64,000 bases of DNA, taken from contig NZ_CP009755.1 in assembly GCF_000772085.1 (NCBI RefSeq), positions 186,001-250,000 on the forward strand, given 5' to 3'. The position numbers and the translations under genes were made by a program. This DNA comes from Curtobacterium sp. MR_MD2014. Its GTDB lineage: Bacteria > Actinomycetota > Actinomycetes > Actinomycetales > Microbacteriaceae. Positions 1 through 7,545 of the stretch are shown here, piece by piece. The notes beneath the pieces were generated by a model that was given only the letters and a program-made list of their open reading frames with translations, was not told where the DNA came from and searched no databases. Within the stretch, counting starts at the first letter, position 1. Each line of letters starts with the position of its first letter.

Positions 1-467
1 GGTGCGCCCCCCGTTGACGCGGCCTGCGAGGCGGGTGCGGTCTTGGTGATGACGGGCTTCGGGGCCGGCTTGGTGATCGTGTACCCGTCGCGGTCGACCG
101 CGAGAGCCAACCCGGACGCGGTGAAGCTCTGCTCGGCGGTGGCAGGAGCGACACCGGGCACGACTGCCGCGGGGCCGGTCGTTGCCTGCGCGGGCAGCGC
201 TGCGGCAGCGGTGAACAGCGCCATCGCGGCCGTGGCACCAGTGATCGGGACCGCGGCGAGAACGCGTGACCGCAGTGAGCGGACCGGTGTTGCGGGTGCA
301 GTCGCGACGGTCGGCAGCGGCCGCAGTGCCGGCTGAGTAGCGGCAGTGATCGTCGCGGTTCGGGTGCGGCTGGCGGTCGGGGCTGCGGCGGCGCGTTCGG
401 CGGCGAGGGCTTCGCGGCGCGTCCGGGGTGCGGGAGTCGTGGGGGTCTGGGGGTGCTGCTGAGGCAC
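1..467 (-). CDS. N-terminal part of a secreted, probably cell-wall-directed protein (truncated by window edge)
   Basis: The frame is open from a GTG at 467 to the window edge (about 155 codons), so only the N-terminus is visible. GGAG lies 7 nt before the GTG on the minus strand. Residues 1-68 are polar and Arg/Ala/Thr-rich (RTRREALAAERAAAA near 16-29). One hydrophobic stretch follows at about 69-92 (VLAAVPITGATAAMALFTA), then a Pro/Ala/Lys-rich exported segment containing DRDGYTITKPAPKP. In Microbacteriaceae this layout is typical of M23 or NlpC/P60 peptidoglycan hydrolases, whose catalytic domain would lie beyond the edge; that assignment is inference. The gene lies inside the putative integrated element that ends near 4113. 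Confidence 0.5.
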   Translation of the reverse strand, partial: MPQQHPQTPTTPAPRTRREALAAERAAAAPTASRTRTATITAATQPALRPLPTVATAPATPVRSLRSRVLAAVPITGATAAMALFTAAAALPAQATTGPAAVVPGVAPATAEQSFTASGLALAVDRDGYTITKPAPKPVITKTAPASQAASTGGA

Positions 468-557
468 GGGCAGGCTCCAAGAGGGGTGGTGGCCGGCAGG
501 CCGAAACGTGGGGTGGCCCGAACGCGGGTCGAGCGGGAAGGGGAGGGTGGGGCCGGT

Positions 558-599
558 CGTGGGCCGCGGCAGGAAGGGGGGAGCCTGCCGCGACCCACG
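558..599 (-). terminator. Hairpin terminator downstream of the DUF305 gene
   Basis: The arms CGTGGGCCGCGGCAGG (558-573) and CCTGCCGCGACCCACG (584-599) pair with a single mismatch around a 10-nt purine-rich loop. The hairpin sits just past the stop of the DUF305 gene (607) in the direction of transcription. There is no clear U-tract, as is common in high-GC actinobacteria. Confidence 0.55.
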
Positions 600-606
600 C
601 CGGGGT

Positions 607-1203
607 TTAGAGGGACGCGAGCATGTCCTGCATCTGGGTGATCTGCTCGGTCTGGCTCGACACGATCGACTTCGCCATCGCGATGGCGTCGGTGTTCTTG
701 CCCTTGTCGACTTCGGTCTTGGCCATGTCGACGGCGCCCTTGTGGTGCTGGACCATCTGCTCGAGGTAGAGCTTCGCGGCGTCCTTCGCGGACGCCTGGT
801 CGAGGTCGCTCATGTCGGAGTCGGACATCATCCCGGACATGGAGTGCCCCATCCCGGAGTGCTCCGACTCGGTCGGCTCACCCCAGCCCTGCAGCCAGCT
901 GGTGAGCTGCTTGATCTCCGGGGACTGCTCGGCCTTGATCTGCTTCGCGAGGGTGGTGACGTCGGTGTCGACGCCGGAGCCCTTGGCGAGGAGCATGTCG
1001 CTCATCTCGACGGCCTGCTTGTGGTGCGGCAGCATCATCTGCGCGAACATCACGTCCTGGTCGTTGTGCGCCGACGCCGCCGACGTCGACGAGGACGACG
1101 AGCCCGTGTCGGAGCCGCTGTTGCCGGTCGAACAGCCGGCGAGGGTGAGGCCGAGGGTGAGTGCAGCAGCGATTGCGAGTGTGCGCGTGGTGGTGGTGTG
1201 CAT
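607..1203 (-). CDS. DUF305 lipoprotein, Met/His-rich, probably metal-binding
   Basis: The protein has 198 residues with a lipoprotein signal (LTLAGC, Cys24), so it should be anchored on the outer face of the membrane. After a Ser-rich linker come two related ferritin-like DUF305 halves, each with an HH motif: MMLPHHKQAVEM (about 56-67) and EQMVQHHKGAVDM (about 148-160). Between them is a Met/His segment (HSGMGHSMSGMM). DUF305 proteins are frequently encoded with copper-resistance genes, and the Met/His pattern fits Cu(I) or Ag(I) binding, but no biochemical role can be read from the sequence. Its neighbours DUF6153, the CsoR-like operator and DUF4396 strengthen the copper link. The ATG at 1203 is the start. 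Confidence 0.85.
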   Translation of the reverse strand: MHTTTTRTLAIAAALTLGLTLAGCSTGNSGSDTGSSSSSTSAASAHNDQDVMFAQMMLPHHKQAVEMSDMLLAKGSGVDTDVTTLAKQIKAEQSPEIKQLTSWLQGWGEPTESEHSGMGHSMSGMMSDSDMSDLDQASAKDAAKLYLEQMVQHHKGAVDMAKTEVDKGKNTDAIAMAKSIVSSQTEQITQMQDMLASL

Positions 1204-1269
1204 GGTTGGTCCGTTCCCGTGGATGCGTCAGGTGGTCCGGGCAGGCGGACGCCTCCCGGATCTGGGCAT

Positions 1270-1301
1270 GCGGGAGCCACCCTTCGGGGGTGGGGTCCCG
1301 C
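1270..1301 (-). terminator. Hairpin terminator between the DUF6153-like and DUF305 genes
   Basis: GCGGGA plus CCACCC (1270-1282) pair with GGGTGG plus TCCCGC (1288-1301) around a stable TTCGG loop, with a small bulge in each arm. It lies 10 nt past the stop of the DUF6153-like gene on the minus strand, so the DUF305 gene probably has its own promoter or depends on read-through. Confidence 0.55.
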
Positions 1302-1310
1302 AGGGGCGGA

Positions 1311-1766
1311 TCAGATGCGGATGATCTGCAGCGCCGTCAGCGACGGCGGTTTCGGTGCCGCGATGCGGCGCGGCAGCCGGTCGGCCAGCGCGAGCAGCCG
1401 CGCGATCAGGTGGAGGACACCGCCGGTCCGTGCACGTAGCAGCGCCCACGTGAACAGCGCGATCGTCAGCGCGCACGCCATCCCCATCAGCGAGCACATC
1501 AGCGCACACAGGCCGCTGTCGCAACCCGCGTCGGTGAGGACGGTCATCACCGCAGTCGCAGGAGCTACGTGCTCGGAGTGGCCGGCGGCCGCGACATGGC
1601 CGTGCTCGGCCGCGGCAGCGGGAGCCGCCATCGGATGCTCGTGGTCGGCGGTGTGCCCGGCCATCGTGTGCATCAGGACCGTGAACCCGACCAGCAGCAG
1701 CAATGCCAGCGTCGCCGTGGCCTGCAATAGCAGTCGGCGACGCGGGGTGGCGGTGGTGGTGAGCAT
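1311..1766 (-). CDS. DUF6153-like small membrane protein, His- and Cys-rich
   Basis: This is a 151-residue protein from the ATG at 1766; a longer upstream frame has no ribosome site. A membrane helix at about 12-33 is followed by an exported loop rich in His (HTADHEHPM, EHGHVAAAGHSEH). Next comes a Cys/Met-rich patch, DAGCDSGLCALMCSLMGMAC, at the start of the second helix, and then a basic C-terminal tail. The His/Cys/Met density suggests binding of a soft metal. It matches what is annotated as DUF6153 in actinobacteria, often beside DUF305 and copper genes; the family has no established function. It is divergent from the DUF4396 gene and shares the CsoR-like operator region. Confidence 0.6.
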   Translation of the reverse strand: MLTTTATPRRRLLLQATATLALLLLVGFTVLMHTMAGHTADHEHPMAAPAAAAEHGHVAAAGHSEHVAPATAVMTVLTDAGCDSGLCALMCSLMGMACALTIALFTWALLRARTGGVLHLIARLLALADRLPRRIAAPKPPSLTALQIIRI

Positions 1767-1911
1767 CAGTCTTTCGAGCAGACGGGTGGAGTGAGCGTTT
1801 CTATGGTGCGGTACCCCGCGGGCGGCGGCAACCTGGTGTCCGGATTCACACCGAACCCGCCGCGACCGGACGAATCGGGAACACGGCGGAAGGTTCAGCG
1901 TTACAGCGCAT

Positions 1912-1931
1912 GGTACCCCCCAGGGGTATAC
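1912..1931. promoter_or_regulatory. CsoR-type copper operator
   Basis: The sequence GGTACCCCCCAGGGGTATAC (1912-1931) is a C-tract/G-tract dyad flanked by TAC and GTA. That is the layout of CsoR/RcnR-family operators such as ATACCCCCTAGGGGTAT. It lies 40 bp before the DUF4396 start and 146 bp before the divergent DUF6153-like start, so one site could repress both until Cu(I) binds the regulator. No csoR gene is in the window. Confidence 0.6.
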
Positions 1932-1969
1932 GTGAACTGTTGGCGTCAGCGGCGTCGGATCGGAGCAGC

Positions 1970-2470
1970 ATGGACACGCACGAGCACCACCAGATGAGCG
2001 GGAACGAGCACGCCGGCCACGGCGGTGGTCACGGGGCGACGACGTGGTCGATGGCGGCGCAAGCGACGCTGCACTGCTTGACCGGCTGCGCAATCGGCGA
2101 GGTCCTCGGCATGGTGATCGGTACCGCTGCCGGCTTCCACAACGCCGGCACGATCGTCCTGTCGATCGTCCTCGCGTTCATCTTCGGCTACGCCCTCACC
2201 ATGCGCGGCGTCATCAAGTCGGGCCTGACCCTGGGAGCCGCGTTCAAGGTCGCTCTCGCCGCGGACACCGTATCGATCGCCGTCATGGAGCTGATCGACA
2301 ACACCGTCATCGTTGCGATCCCCGGTGCGATGGACGCGCAACTCAGCGACTGGCTGTTCTGGACGGCGCTGCTGTTCTCCCTCGCGATCGCGTTCGTGAT
2401 CACCACGCCCGTGAACCGGTGGATGATCAGCCGCGGTCTCGGCCACGCCGTCGTCCACGGCCACCACTGA
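1970..2470 (+). CDS. DUF4396 domain integral membrane protein
   Basis: The protein has 166 residues from the ATG at 1970, chosen because GGAG ends 4 nt upstream; the longer frame from 1910 runs through the operator. The N-terminus is a cytosolic or exported His-rich tag (MDTHEHHQMSGNEHAGHGGG). Four hydrophobic segments follow, with the DUF4396 signature around HCLTGCAIGEVLGMVIG (about 36-52), and the C-terminus is again His-rich (HAVVHGHH). A conserved Cys-containing helix plus His tails is consistent with metal handling. The CsoR-like operator just upstream predicts copper induction, which is inference. DUF4396 proteins are not biochemically characterised. Confidence 0.8.
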   Translation: MDTHEHHQMSGNEHAGHGGGHGATTWSMAAQATLHCLTGCAIGEVLGMVIGTAAGFHNAGTIVLSIVLAFIFGYALTMRGVIKSGLTLGAAFKVALAADTVSIAVMELIDNTVIVAIPGAMDAQLSDWLFWTALLFSLAIAFVITTPVNRWMISRGLGHAVVHGHH

Positions 2471-2504
2471 CCGGTCCGCGGGTTAGCTCGATCGCGGCAT
2501 GCTG

Positions 2505-3689
2505 TCAGGCGTGTGAGTGCTCGTGTGCGGCGTGGTCGTGGCCACCGTCGTCGGGTGCGCCCTTCATCATTCGCAGCATCGACCAGGAGCCGCTGCGGAT
2601 GAACACGACGAGCAAGAACGCGGCGATCAGCAGGAACACGATGTTGAGCCAGGTCGTGTAGTTCCAGCTGATCGAGGTCGTCACGATGCTCAGATGCCGA
2701 TTCGTCGGGATCAGGCTTAGCGGGGTGAACAGCAGCTCGACGGCGTAGCCGGCGAGGACCATCGCCCCGTAGAAGATCCCGGTGATGCGGAGGGCTGCCT
2801 TCCAGCCGTAGTACTTCCGGTAGATGACGATGATCGGGATGATGATCAGGTCCGCGAAGATGAAGCTGATCACCCCACCGAAGCTAATCCCGCCGTTCCA
2901 CAGCACCGCGGCGAGGGGCACGTTCCCGACGGAGCAGACGAAGCTCACCATCGCCAGCACCGGGCCGATGATCGGGTCGATGATGAACGCCAACGTCGGA
3001 TGCCCCTCGAAGAACACCGCCTGCAGCCACGCGTTCGGCACCCACGCGTCGAACGCGCCGGCGATGAGCAGACCGATGATGATGTCGCGGAGCACGGACG
3101 CCCAGTCCATGACGAAGTACTGCGACACGCTCGTCAGCCCAGGCTTCGAGAACAGCCGTCGCCAGAACCCCTGATCGCCCTGCACGGACATGTCCATCGC
3201 CGCGTGCCCCTCCATCGATCCGGCGAGGCCCTTGTCGGCCTGCTCACGGGCGGCGTCGAGGATCTTGCTGCGCATCCAGAGCCGGAACCCGAGGGCGATG
3301 AGGATGATCATGATCGGCCCGCCGACGAACTCTGCGATGGTGAACTGCCACCCCATCACGAACGCCAGGATCAGCCCGAGCTCGACGACGAGGTTCGTCG
3401 ACGCCACCTCGAACGCCATCGCGGATGACAGGCTCGCGCCCTTCCGGAACAGGGCACGCGCGAGCGCGACCGCGGCGTAGGAGCACGACGATGACAGCGC
3501 GCCGAGCCCGGTCGCGACGCTGATCGCGCGTGGCGAGTCGTCGCGCATCAGCTTGGTGATCTGGTCAGTCCGGACGACGGCCTGGATGATGCCGGACAGG
3601 GTGAAGCCGAGTACGAGGGGCCAGAGGATCTCCCACCCCATCGAGCCAGCCGCAGCCAACGCGTCACCAATCGCCTGCAGCACGAACAC
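2505..3689 (-). CDS. YraQ/ArsP-type permease (DUF318 family)
   Basis: A polytopic membrane protein of 394 residues with about 8-10 helices. It has the duplicated permease layout of the DUF318/YraQ family, with conserved GLGALSSSCSYAAVALARAL and CSVGNVPLAAVLW segments. The C-terminus is His-rich (GGHDHAAHEHSHA), as in neighbouring genes. Family members such as ArsP export organoarsenicals and others are linked to metal efflux; the substrate here is unknown. The start is taken as GTG at 3689 because AGGAGG lies 5 nt upstream. The same frame extends to another GTG at 3764, but that codon has no ribosome site and sits inside a dyad. It is convergent with the DUF4396 gene. Confidence 0.8.
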   Translation of the reverse strand: MFVLQAIGDALAAAGSMGWEILWPLVLGFTLSGIIQAVVRTDQITKLMRDDSPRAISVATGLGALSSSCSYAAVALARALFRKGASLSSAMAFEVASTNLVVELGLILAFVMGWQFTIAEFVGGPIMIILIALGFRLWMRSKILDAAREQADKGLAGSMEGHAAMDMSVQGDQGFWRRLFSKPGLTSVSQYFVMDWASVLRDIIIGLLIAGAFDAWVPNAWLQAVFFEGHPTLAFIIDPIIGPVLAMVSFVCSVGNVPLAAVLWNGGISFGGVISFIFADLIIIPIIVIYRKYYGWKAALRITGIFYGAMVLAGYAVELLFTPLSLIPTNRHLSIVTTSISWNYTTWLNIVFLLIAAFLLVVFIRSGSWSMLRMMKGAPDDGGHDHAAHEHSHA

Positions 3690-3753
3690 CGCTACCTCCT
3701 CCATCGGTGTTCGAGCTTGCTCCGCCGTAAGGAATTGGGTGTCACAGCAAGCA

Positions 3754-3765
3754 TGTGAGGTCACA
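3754..3765. promoter_or_regulatory. Candidate operator upstream of the permease
   Basis: TGTGAGGTCACA (3754-3765) is a TGTGA-GG-TCACA dyad located 65 bp before the preferred permease start, where a promoter-proximal operator would sit. The cognate regulator is not identifiable. Confidence 0.3.
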
Positions 3766-4085
3766 CACGATAAGCCCGGGCCACTGTCTCAATAGACGGT
3801 CCTCCGGCGTACGAGTCATCGCGGTCGCACGCAGCGCTCACCATCTGTCTCACATAGGTGGTCCGCAGACAGTCGCGATGGCGGGGCGCTATCCGGACGC
3901 CCATCCGGGGGCGGGTGCTGCGTCTCCGCGCCGCTCTCGGGAGCGGGCGTCCCCCAGCAGCGCTGTGGTGCAATTTGGTGCACTACCACCTGTCCGGGAA
4001 CGGCTCCGACTGGCCCGACCCGTCGGCAACTTCCCCATGAATCCGGCGATCGGGGGCGCGCCCGTGAAGGCACGAACACGCAGCG
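3766..4085. other. Non-coding stretch inside the element end
   Basis: These 320 bases between the permease and the tRNA fragment hold no convincing gene. The overlapping frames show no recognisable domain and no good ribosome site. No integrase fragment was recognised. Upstream promoter elements of the permease are expected at its left edge. Confidence 0.4.
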
Positions 4086-4113
4086 ATGGGTTCAAATCCC
4101 ACCGGTACCGCCA
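4086..4113 (+). other. 3' fragment of a tRNA gene, probable attachment site
   Basis: ATGGG TTCAAAT CCCAC (4086-4102) forms a tRNA T-arm with the canonical TTCAAAT loop. It is followed by an acceptor strand CGGTACC, discriminator G and encoded CCA (4103-4113). The complementary 5' acceptor strand (GGTACCG) and the D- and anticodon arms are absent from the preceding 80 bases, so this is a fragment. A 3' tRNA fragment next to foreign-looking genes is the usual scar of tyrosine-recombinase integration. Confidence 0.6.
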
Positions 4114-4114
4114 C

Positions 4115-4146
4115 AGAAGACCCCCGTTCACGCGGGGGTCTTCTTG
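4115..4146 (+). terminator. Rho-independent terminator after the tRNA fragment
   Basis: AGAAGACCCCCG (4115-4126) pairs perfectly with CGGGGGTCTTCT (4133-4144) around a 6-nt loop and is followed by TTGTTT. It starts 2 nt after the CCA, the position expected for the original tRNA terminator, which supports the tRNA reading. Confidence 0.8.
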
Positions 4147-4154
4147 TTTCTCAC

Positions 4155-4658
4155 GTGGAATCGGTCGAGCCGCCGAGGTCCTCGATCGCGACGACCTGCT
4201 GATCATCGACCGCCTCGAGGTGGAGGTCGGCTTCGAGGACCTGCCGCACCCTGTGCCGGCGATCGTCTCCGCGGTGCAGAACGGGCCCGCGGCGCGGACG
4301 GCCGCGTTCGTGCTCGTGACCCGGCGCAGTGGGACGTCGAGCGAGATCCCCGACCGCGCAGCTGAGGAGCCCGCCCGTGCGGTGCCGTTCCCGTTGCCAC
4401 CGGCGCTGCCGGCGCACATCTGGGTGGGCGCCCCGGCGGGCTCCTGCACGCAGACGCTGATCCGGCCACCGGCACGCTCACGATCCAGACCGGTGAGGGC
4501 GAGTTCGAGCTCGTCGGGCTTCCCGGCAACGCGCCAGCTCGTTGGCGCCGCGGTCGGGCGTGCTCCAGGACGAGCTCGACGCTGGCGTGACCGGCGCGAT
4601 CCAGACCGGCGACGTCGACGGGTACCGAGGGGGTCGCGATCAGGCCGGCCTGAGCTGA
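4155..4658 (+). pseudogene. Frameshifted remnant of an unidentified gene
   Basis: Protein-like sequence is spread over changing frames. The first block has acidic and hydrophobic composition (EVLDRDDLLIIDRLEVEV, about 4178-4231). A second frame reads ATGTLTIQTGEGEFELVGLP (about 4462-4521). A third reads LQDELDAGVTGAIQTGDVDG and ends in TGA at 4656-4658. None has an intact start-to-stop frame. The parent family is not recognised. It lies directly beyond the tRNA fragment, where decay after integration or excision is common. Confidence 0.35.
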
Positions 4659-4737
4659 TGGTCCCGGTCGTGGCCCCTGGGACACATCCACGAGGACCCT
4701 CGTGGTCGGCGGTGACCCTGCCGCTTAGGGTGGCCGC

Positions 4738-5259
4738 GTGGAAGACGTACGCGGTCCGAGCCTGACGCGACTGCTCGTCACGCTCGCGGGCCTGCTGGTC
4801 CTGGCCGGAGCGCTCGTCATCGGCGTGCTCGCCGCCGTCGGCACCGCAGCTCAGCGCACGCTCGGGCCCTCGCACACCGCGGACGGCAGCACCTGCAGCC
4901 CGCTCGGCGGTGAGTGCAGCCAGCTCTCGCGTTCTGCCGTCGAGCAGATGGTCGGGATCAGCCTCCCGGCAGGAACACGACTCGTCTCCTCCGGGAGCCG
5001 GGACATGTTCAAGGCGGACGAATCGTGGGCGGTGGCGTGCGTACCGGAGGCGCAGCGGGTGTTCGACGCGGCCGAGGCCGACGGCTTCGTCCCGCGCACA
5101 CCCTCCGACCACCCCGAACGCCGCGACTGGTCCGACAAGCAGCCCACGGACCTCGAGGTGCATCGAGCGGCGGCACTCGGAGCCGACCAGTGGCTCCAGC
5201 TCGGAGGGGCCTGCTCGGGCGGCTCGTACGTCTACCTCGGCCACTTCCTCGACAAGTGA
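4738..5259 (+). CDS. Hypothetical membrane-anchored exported protein
   Basis: 173 residues from a GTG at 4738. One membrane helix at about 10-35 (LLVTLAGLLVLAGALVIGV) is followed by an exported domain with four or more Cys (DGSTCSPLGGECSQL, AVACVPEA, GGACSGGS), which may form disulfides. No family is recognised. It overlaps the next gene by 4 nt (GTGA at 5256-5259), so the two are probably translated together and act in the same membrane-associated function. A short CCACGAGG/CCTCGTGG hairpin at 4688-4705 lies in the upstream gap. Confidence 0.6.
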   Translation: MEDVRGPSLTRLLVTLAGLLVLAGALVIGVLAAVGTAAQRTLGPSHTADGSTCSPLGGECSQLSRSAVEQMVGISLPAGTRLVSSGSRDMFKADESWAVACVPEAQRVFDAAEADGFVPRTPSDHPERRDWSDKQPTDLEVHRAAALGADQWLQLGGACSGGSYVYLGHFLDK

Positions 5260-5666
5260 GCGCCTCGCGGAGCCCGAGCGTGCGCGGTGCCTCGAGGCTG
5301 ACATGGATCCTGCCGAGTGCAGCCCTCGTCGTCCTCATCGCGCAGATCATGGCCTGCGTCCTCGCCTACCGGTACGTGGCTCCGATCGACGCGGCATGGG
5401 AGGCCGACCCTGAGCGTCTCCGCGGCGTCCTGCACGCTCATCCGGCGGGTGTCTGGGCGGCGCGGCGGGCTCTCGCCCTGATCTGGATGGCGACTGTCCC
5501 CGTGGCGATGGCCGCGACGATGCTGGCCGTATCGGCCATCGACCGCTTCTGCGCCCAGGGTGCGGTCCACACCTTCGCGCAGACGGTCACAGTAGCTGGG
5601 GTCACCACTTCCGTCGCGGGTGTCGTTCTCGCAGTGCTCGCCGTCCTGGAGATCCTGAGCTCATGA
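5256..5666 (+). CDS. Hypothetical three-helix membrane protein
   Basis: 136 residues starting at GTG 5256, whose last two bases form the stop of the preceding gene. Hydrophobic segments lie at about 13-35, 65-85 and 105-133, with a hydrophilic loop WEADPERLRGVLHAHPAG between the first two. No family is recognised. The 4-nt overlap argues for co-translation with the exported protein upstream. The following gene remnant lies on the opposite strand. Confidence 0.5.
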   Translation: MSASRSPSVRGASRLTWILPSAALVVLIAQIMACVLAYRYVAPIDAAWEADPERLRGVLHAHPAGVWAARRALALIWMATVPVAMAATMLAVSAIDRFCAQGAVHTFAQTVTVAGVTTSVAGVVLAVLAVLEILSS

Positions 5667-5704
5667 CGGACCGCTTCGGGGTGCAGGCCCGACCGCCGCG
5701 CGTG

Positions 5705-6144
5705 CTAGGTCAAGAACACCAGTGTGCCGATGCCGATCCAGACGAAGGCGACGCCGGTCAGCGCTGCAAGGCTCACGAGACTGGTCGCGATGATCGCGGA
5801 CGCCTGTTCCTTCCAGAGCCGGAGTGAACTCGTCGCGATGACCAGGGCGACCACGGCCGCGGGCGGGGTCCCGATCAGCGCGACAGCCTGCACAGTAGCG
5901 ATGGCGCGATCCTCCGAGGTGGGCGGCGTGTCCTCTGCGTCGTGGTCGAACTGGGAGGGCGGTGTGCGGGCGGCAAGATCGAACGCCGCGGGGGCCAGAC
6001 CACGCCTCCCGTCACGACGATCAGCGCGATGGCGACGAGCGCTCGGACGTTCAGTGGAGCGCGCTGCGTCTGCCCCAGAAGCCCATGCGCCGACACTGGT
6101 GTGGCGCGATGATCGTGCACGAGGAGGGGCGACGACGCAGACAC
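5705..6144 (-). pseudogene. Frameshifted small membrane protein remnant
   Basis: The N-terminal part (LNVRALVAIALIVVTGGVVW) is in one frame. The continuation (AAFDLAARTPPSQFDHDAED and two further membrane segments ending at the stop at 5705) is in another frame. The switch occurs at a run of five C on the minus strand (about 5997-6001). The downstream frame has no ATG start of its own until well inside the protein. A single-base indel in an otherwise intact gene of about 140 residues explains the data. The upstream boundary is uncertain. Confidence 0.4.
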
Positions 6145-6222
6145 CAGGACCGCCGGCGGATGGCGGGGCTCGACGCGAGCGTCGACGCGGGCCGCGGGAC
6201 GCCGCAGGCGTCGAACCTCGGT

Positions 6223-6552
6223 TCAGGACGCCGCCCACAGGTTGAGTGGCCAGGACAGCACCAGCGCCGCAATGACGCAGACGATCGAGATGAGCGGGAG
6301 CCACCAGAAGCTCACGCCCTTCCTGCGACGAGAAAGACCTCCCCAGAGCGGGAGCACGATGCTCAGGAGCTCTGCGATGAGGAAGCCGATGTAGATTCCT
6401 TGCTGCGCGCCCTCTGAGCACGTTTCCGTTCCCCCGCAGGGCGTGTAGACCATGAGGGCGAACTGGTAGATGAACCAGACGAACGTCGCCGTGACCACCG
6501 CTACGACGTTCAGGAGAATGAAGGTCACGTCCCGCCCGAGTGAGGTGGTCAT
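6223..6552 (-). CDS. Hypothetical three-helix membrane protein
   Basis: 109 residues with hydrophobic segments at about 9-30, 53-72 and 82-104, and two Cys in the first loop (TPCGGTETCSEG). The ATG at 6552 overlaps the stop of the upstream remnant by 4 nt (ATGA), so it was probably the second gene of a coupled pair. No family is recognised. Confidence 0.5.
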   Translation of the reverse strand: MTTSLGRDVTFILLNVVAVVTATFVWFIYQFALMVYTPCGGTETCSEGAQQGIYIGFLIAELLSIVLPLWGGLSRRRKGVSFWWLPLISIVCVIAALVLSWPLNLWAAS

Positions 6553-7425
6553 TTCATCCCTTCGCTTGCTCGATCCTGACCGAGCTCCGACTCGTCAGCG
6601 AATCGCCGCTGGGGATCCGTGATGACGTTCCGGAGGAAGCTCGACGCATCCGAGCGGATCTTGGTGTCCTCGTTGTAGGAGTCGGAGGGTCCGAAGCTCG
6701 CCGTACTCCCGACCTGGCAGACGAAGTCGTTCGAGGAGCAACAGGAGCGAACGAGCGGGATGGCACCGAATGCGATGCTGTTCCCCGTCCAGCTGTCCAT
6801 GCTGCCAGCTGGTCGGTCACAAGAGATTGCACCGTATGCCGCGATGCGCGCCTTCTCCCCAGCTTCCTCACGAGCAGGTCGCACTCGATCGAGGCGACGA
6901 TGCCCCACGCCAGGCAGTCGGAGTCGCCCATGGCCGCTTCGCAGATCGCCGCCCACGCGTCCTCCTCGTCGAACTGCGCGATGCGCAGGGCCCCGCCCTC
7001 GACGGTGAACGGTGCGACGGGGAGACCGCGCGCGCCGCGGGGTGCGCCACCGGTCGGTGTCGACGTCGTGGTCGGTGTGGGCGTCGGCAGGGGTTCGGCG
7101 GCCGCGTCCAGGAGGACCGCCTGAGGCCGGTCCGGCTCGGGCGTCGGGGTCACCCAGCTGCCGACCCCGGCCACGAGCGCCAGGATCGAGAGGCTCGCAC
7201 CGAGCCACAGCGCCCCGTCTGGCGCTGCGCACGTCGGCGACGGAGACGGTCGGGCGCCACCCCGGTGTCCGAGGAGCGGTCGTCCTGCGCACCGATCGCC
7301 AGTGCCGTGTCGACGGCGAGGTCCCACCAGCGGACGCGCCGCCTCGAGCGACCCGCCTGTCCGCATCTGCGCCCGCACGACGTGCACGGACGTCCTCATC
7401 GGCAGGTGCTCCACGCGGCGAGGCT
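6549..7425 (-). pseudogene. Decayed gene for a membrane-anchored exported protein
   Basis: Coding character changes frame at least twice. An N-terminal cytoplasmic block reads RRVRWWDLAVDTALAIGAQD. A membrane anchor (ALWLGASLSILALVAGVGSW) and a Pro/Thr linker with an exported block (FDEEDAWAAICEAAMGDSD) follow in a second frame. The C-terminus (YGAISCDRPAGSMDSW to EGMK, stop at 6549) is in a third. The last switch is at a run of four C at 6857-6860, where one added base would restore KL-GEKAR continuity. Cys residues in the exported part resemble those of the gene at 4738. The family is unknown and the start is approximate. Confidence 0.45.
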
Positions 7426-7494
7426 GCTGAGGCGGCCCGGACCACCGCGGGCCCCTGTTCGGGCCGGACCGGACGCCTGTCGGCTCGCCACTGG

Positions 7495-7538
7495 CGGACG
7501 GGAGGCGCGGGGGCAGCCCGCCCCGCGCCTCCCGTCCG
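7495..7538. repeat. Dispersed palindromic element, copy 1
   Basis: Arms CGGACGGGAGGCGCGGGG (7495-7512) and CCCCGCGCCTCCCGTCCG (7521-7538) pair perfectly around an 8-nt loop. It lies 8 nt past the stop of the MarR gene and probably terminates it. It is a member of the family described under 35345-35386. Confidence 0.8.
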
Positions 7539-7545
7539 GCCGTCG

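Noticed and set aside
508..1794. A 428-codon plus-strand frame
   Set aside because: It is antisense to the DUF305 and DUF6153-like genes, both of which have clear signal or membrane segments and family motifs.
4010..4113. A complete tRNA gene ending in CCA
   Set aside because: The 5' acceptor strand matching CGGTACC, the D-arm and the anticodon arm cannot be found in the preceding 80 bases; only the 3' part is present.
3755..4765. A 336-codon plus-strand gene
   Set aside because: It runs through the tRNA fragment and terminator, has no ribosome site and shows no domain; only parts of it belong to the remnant 4155-4658.
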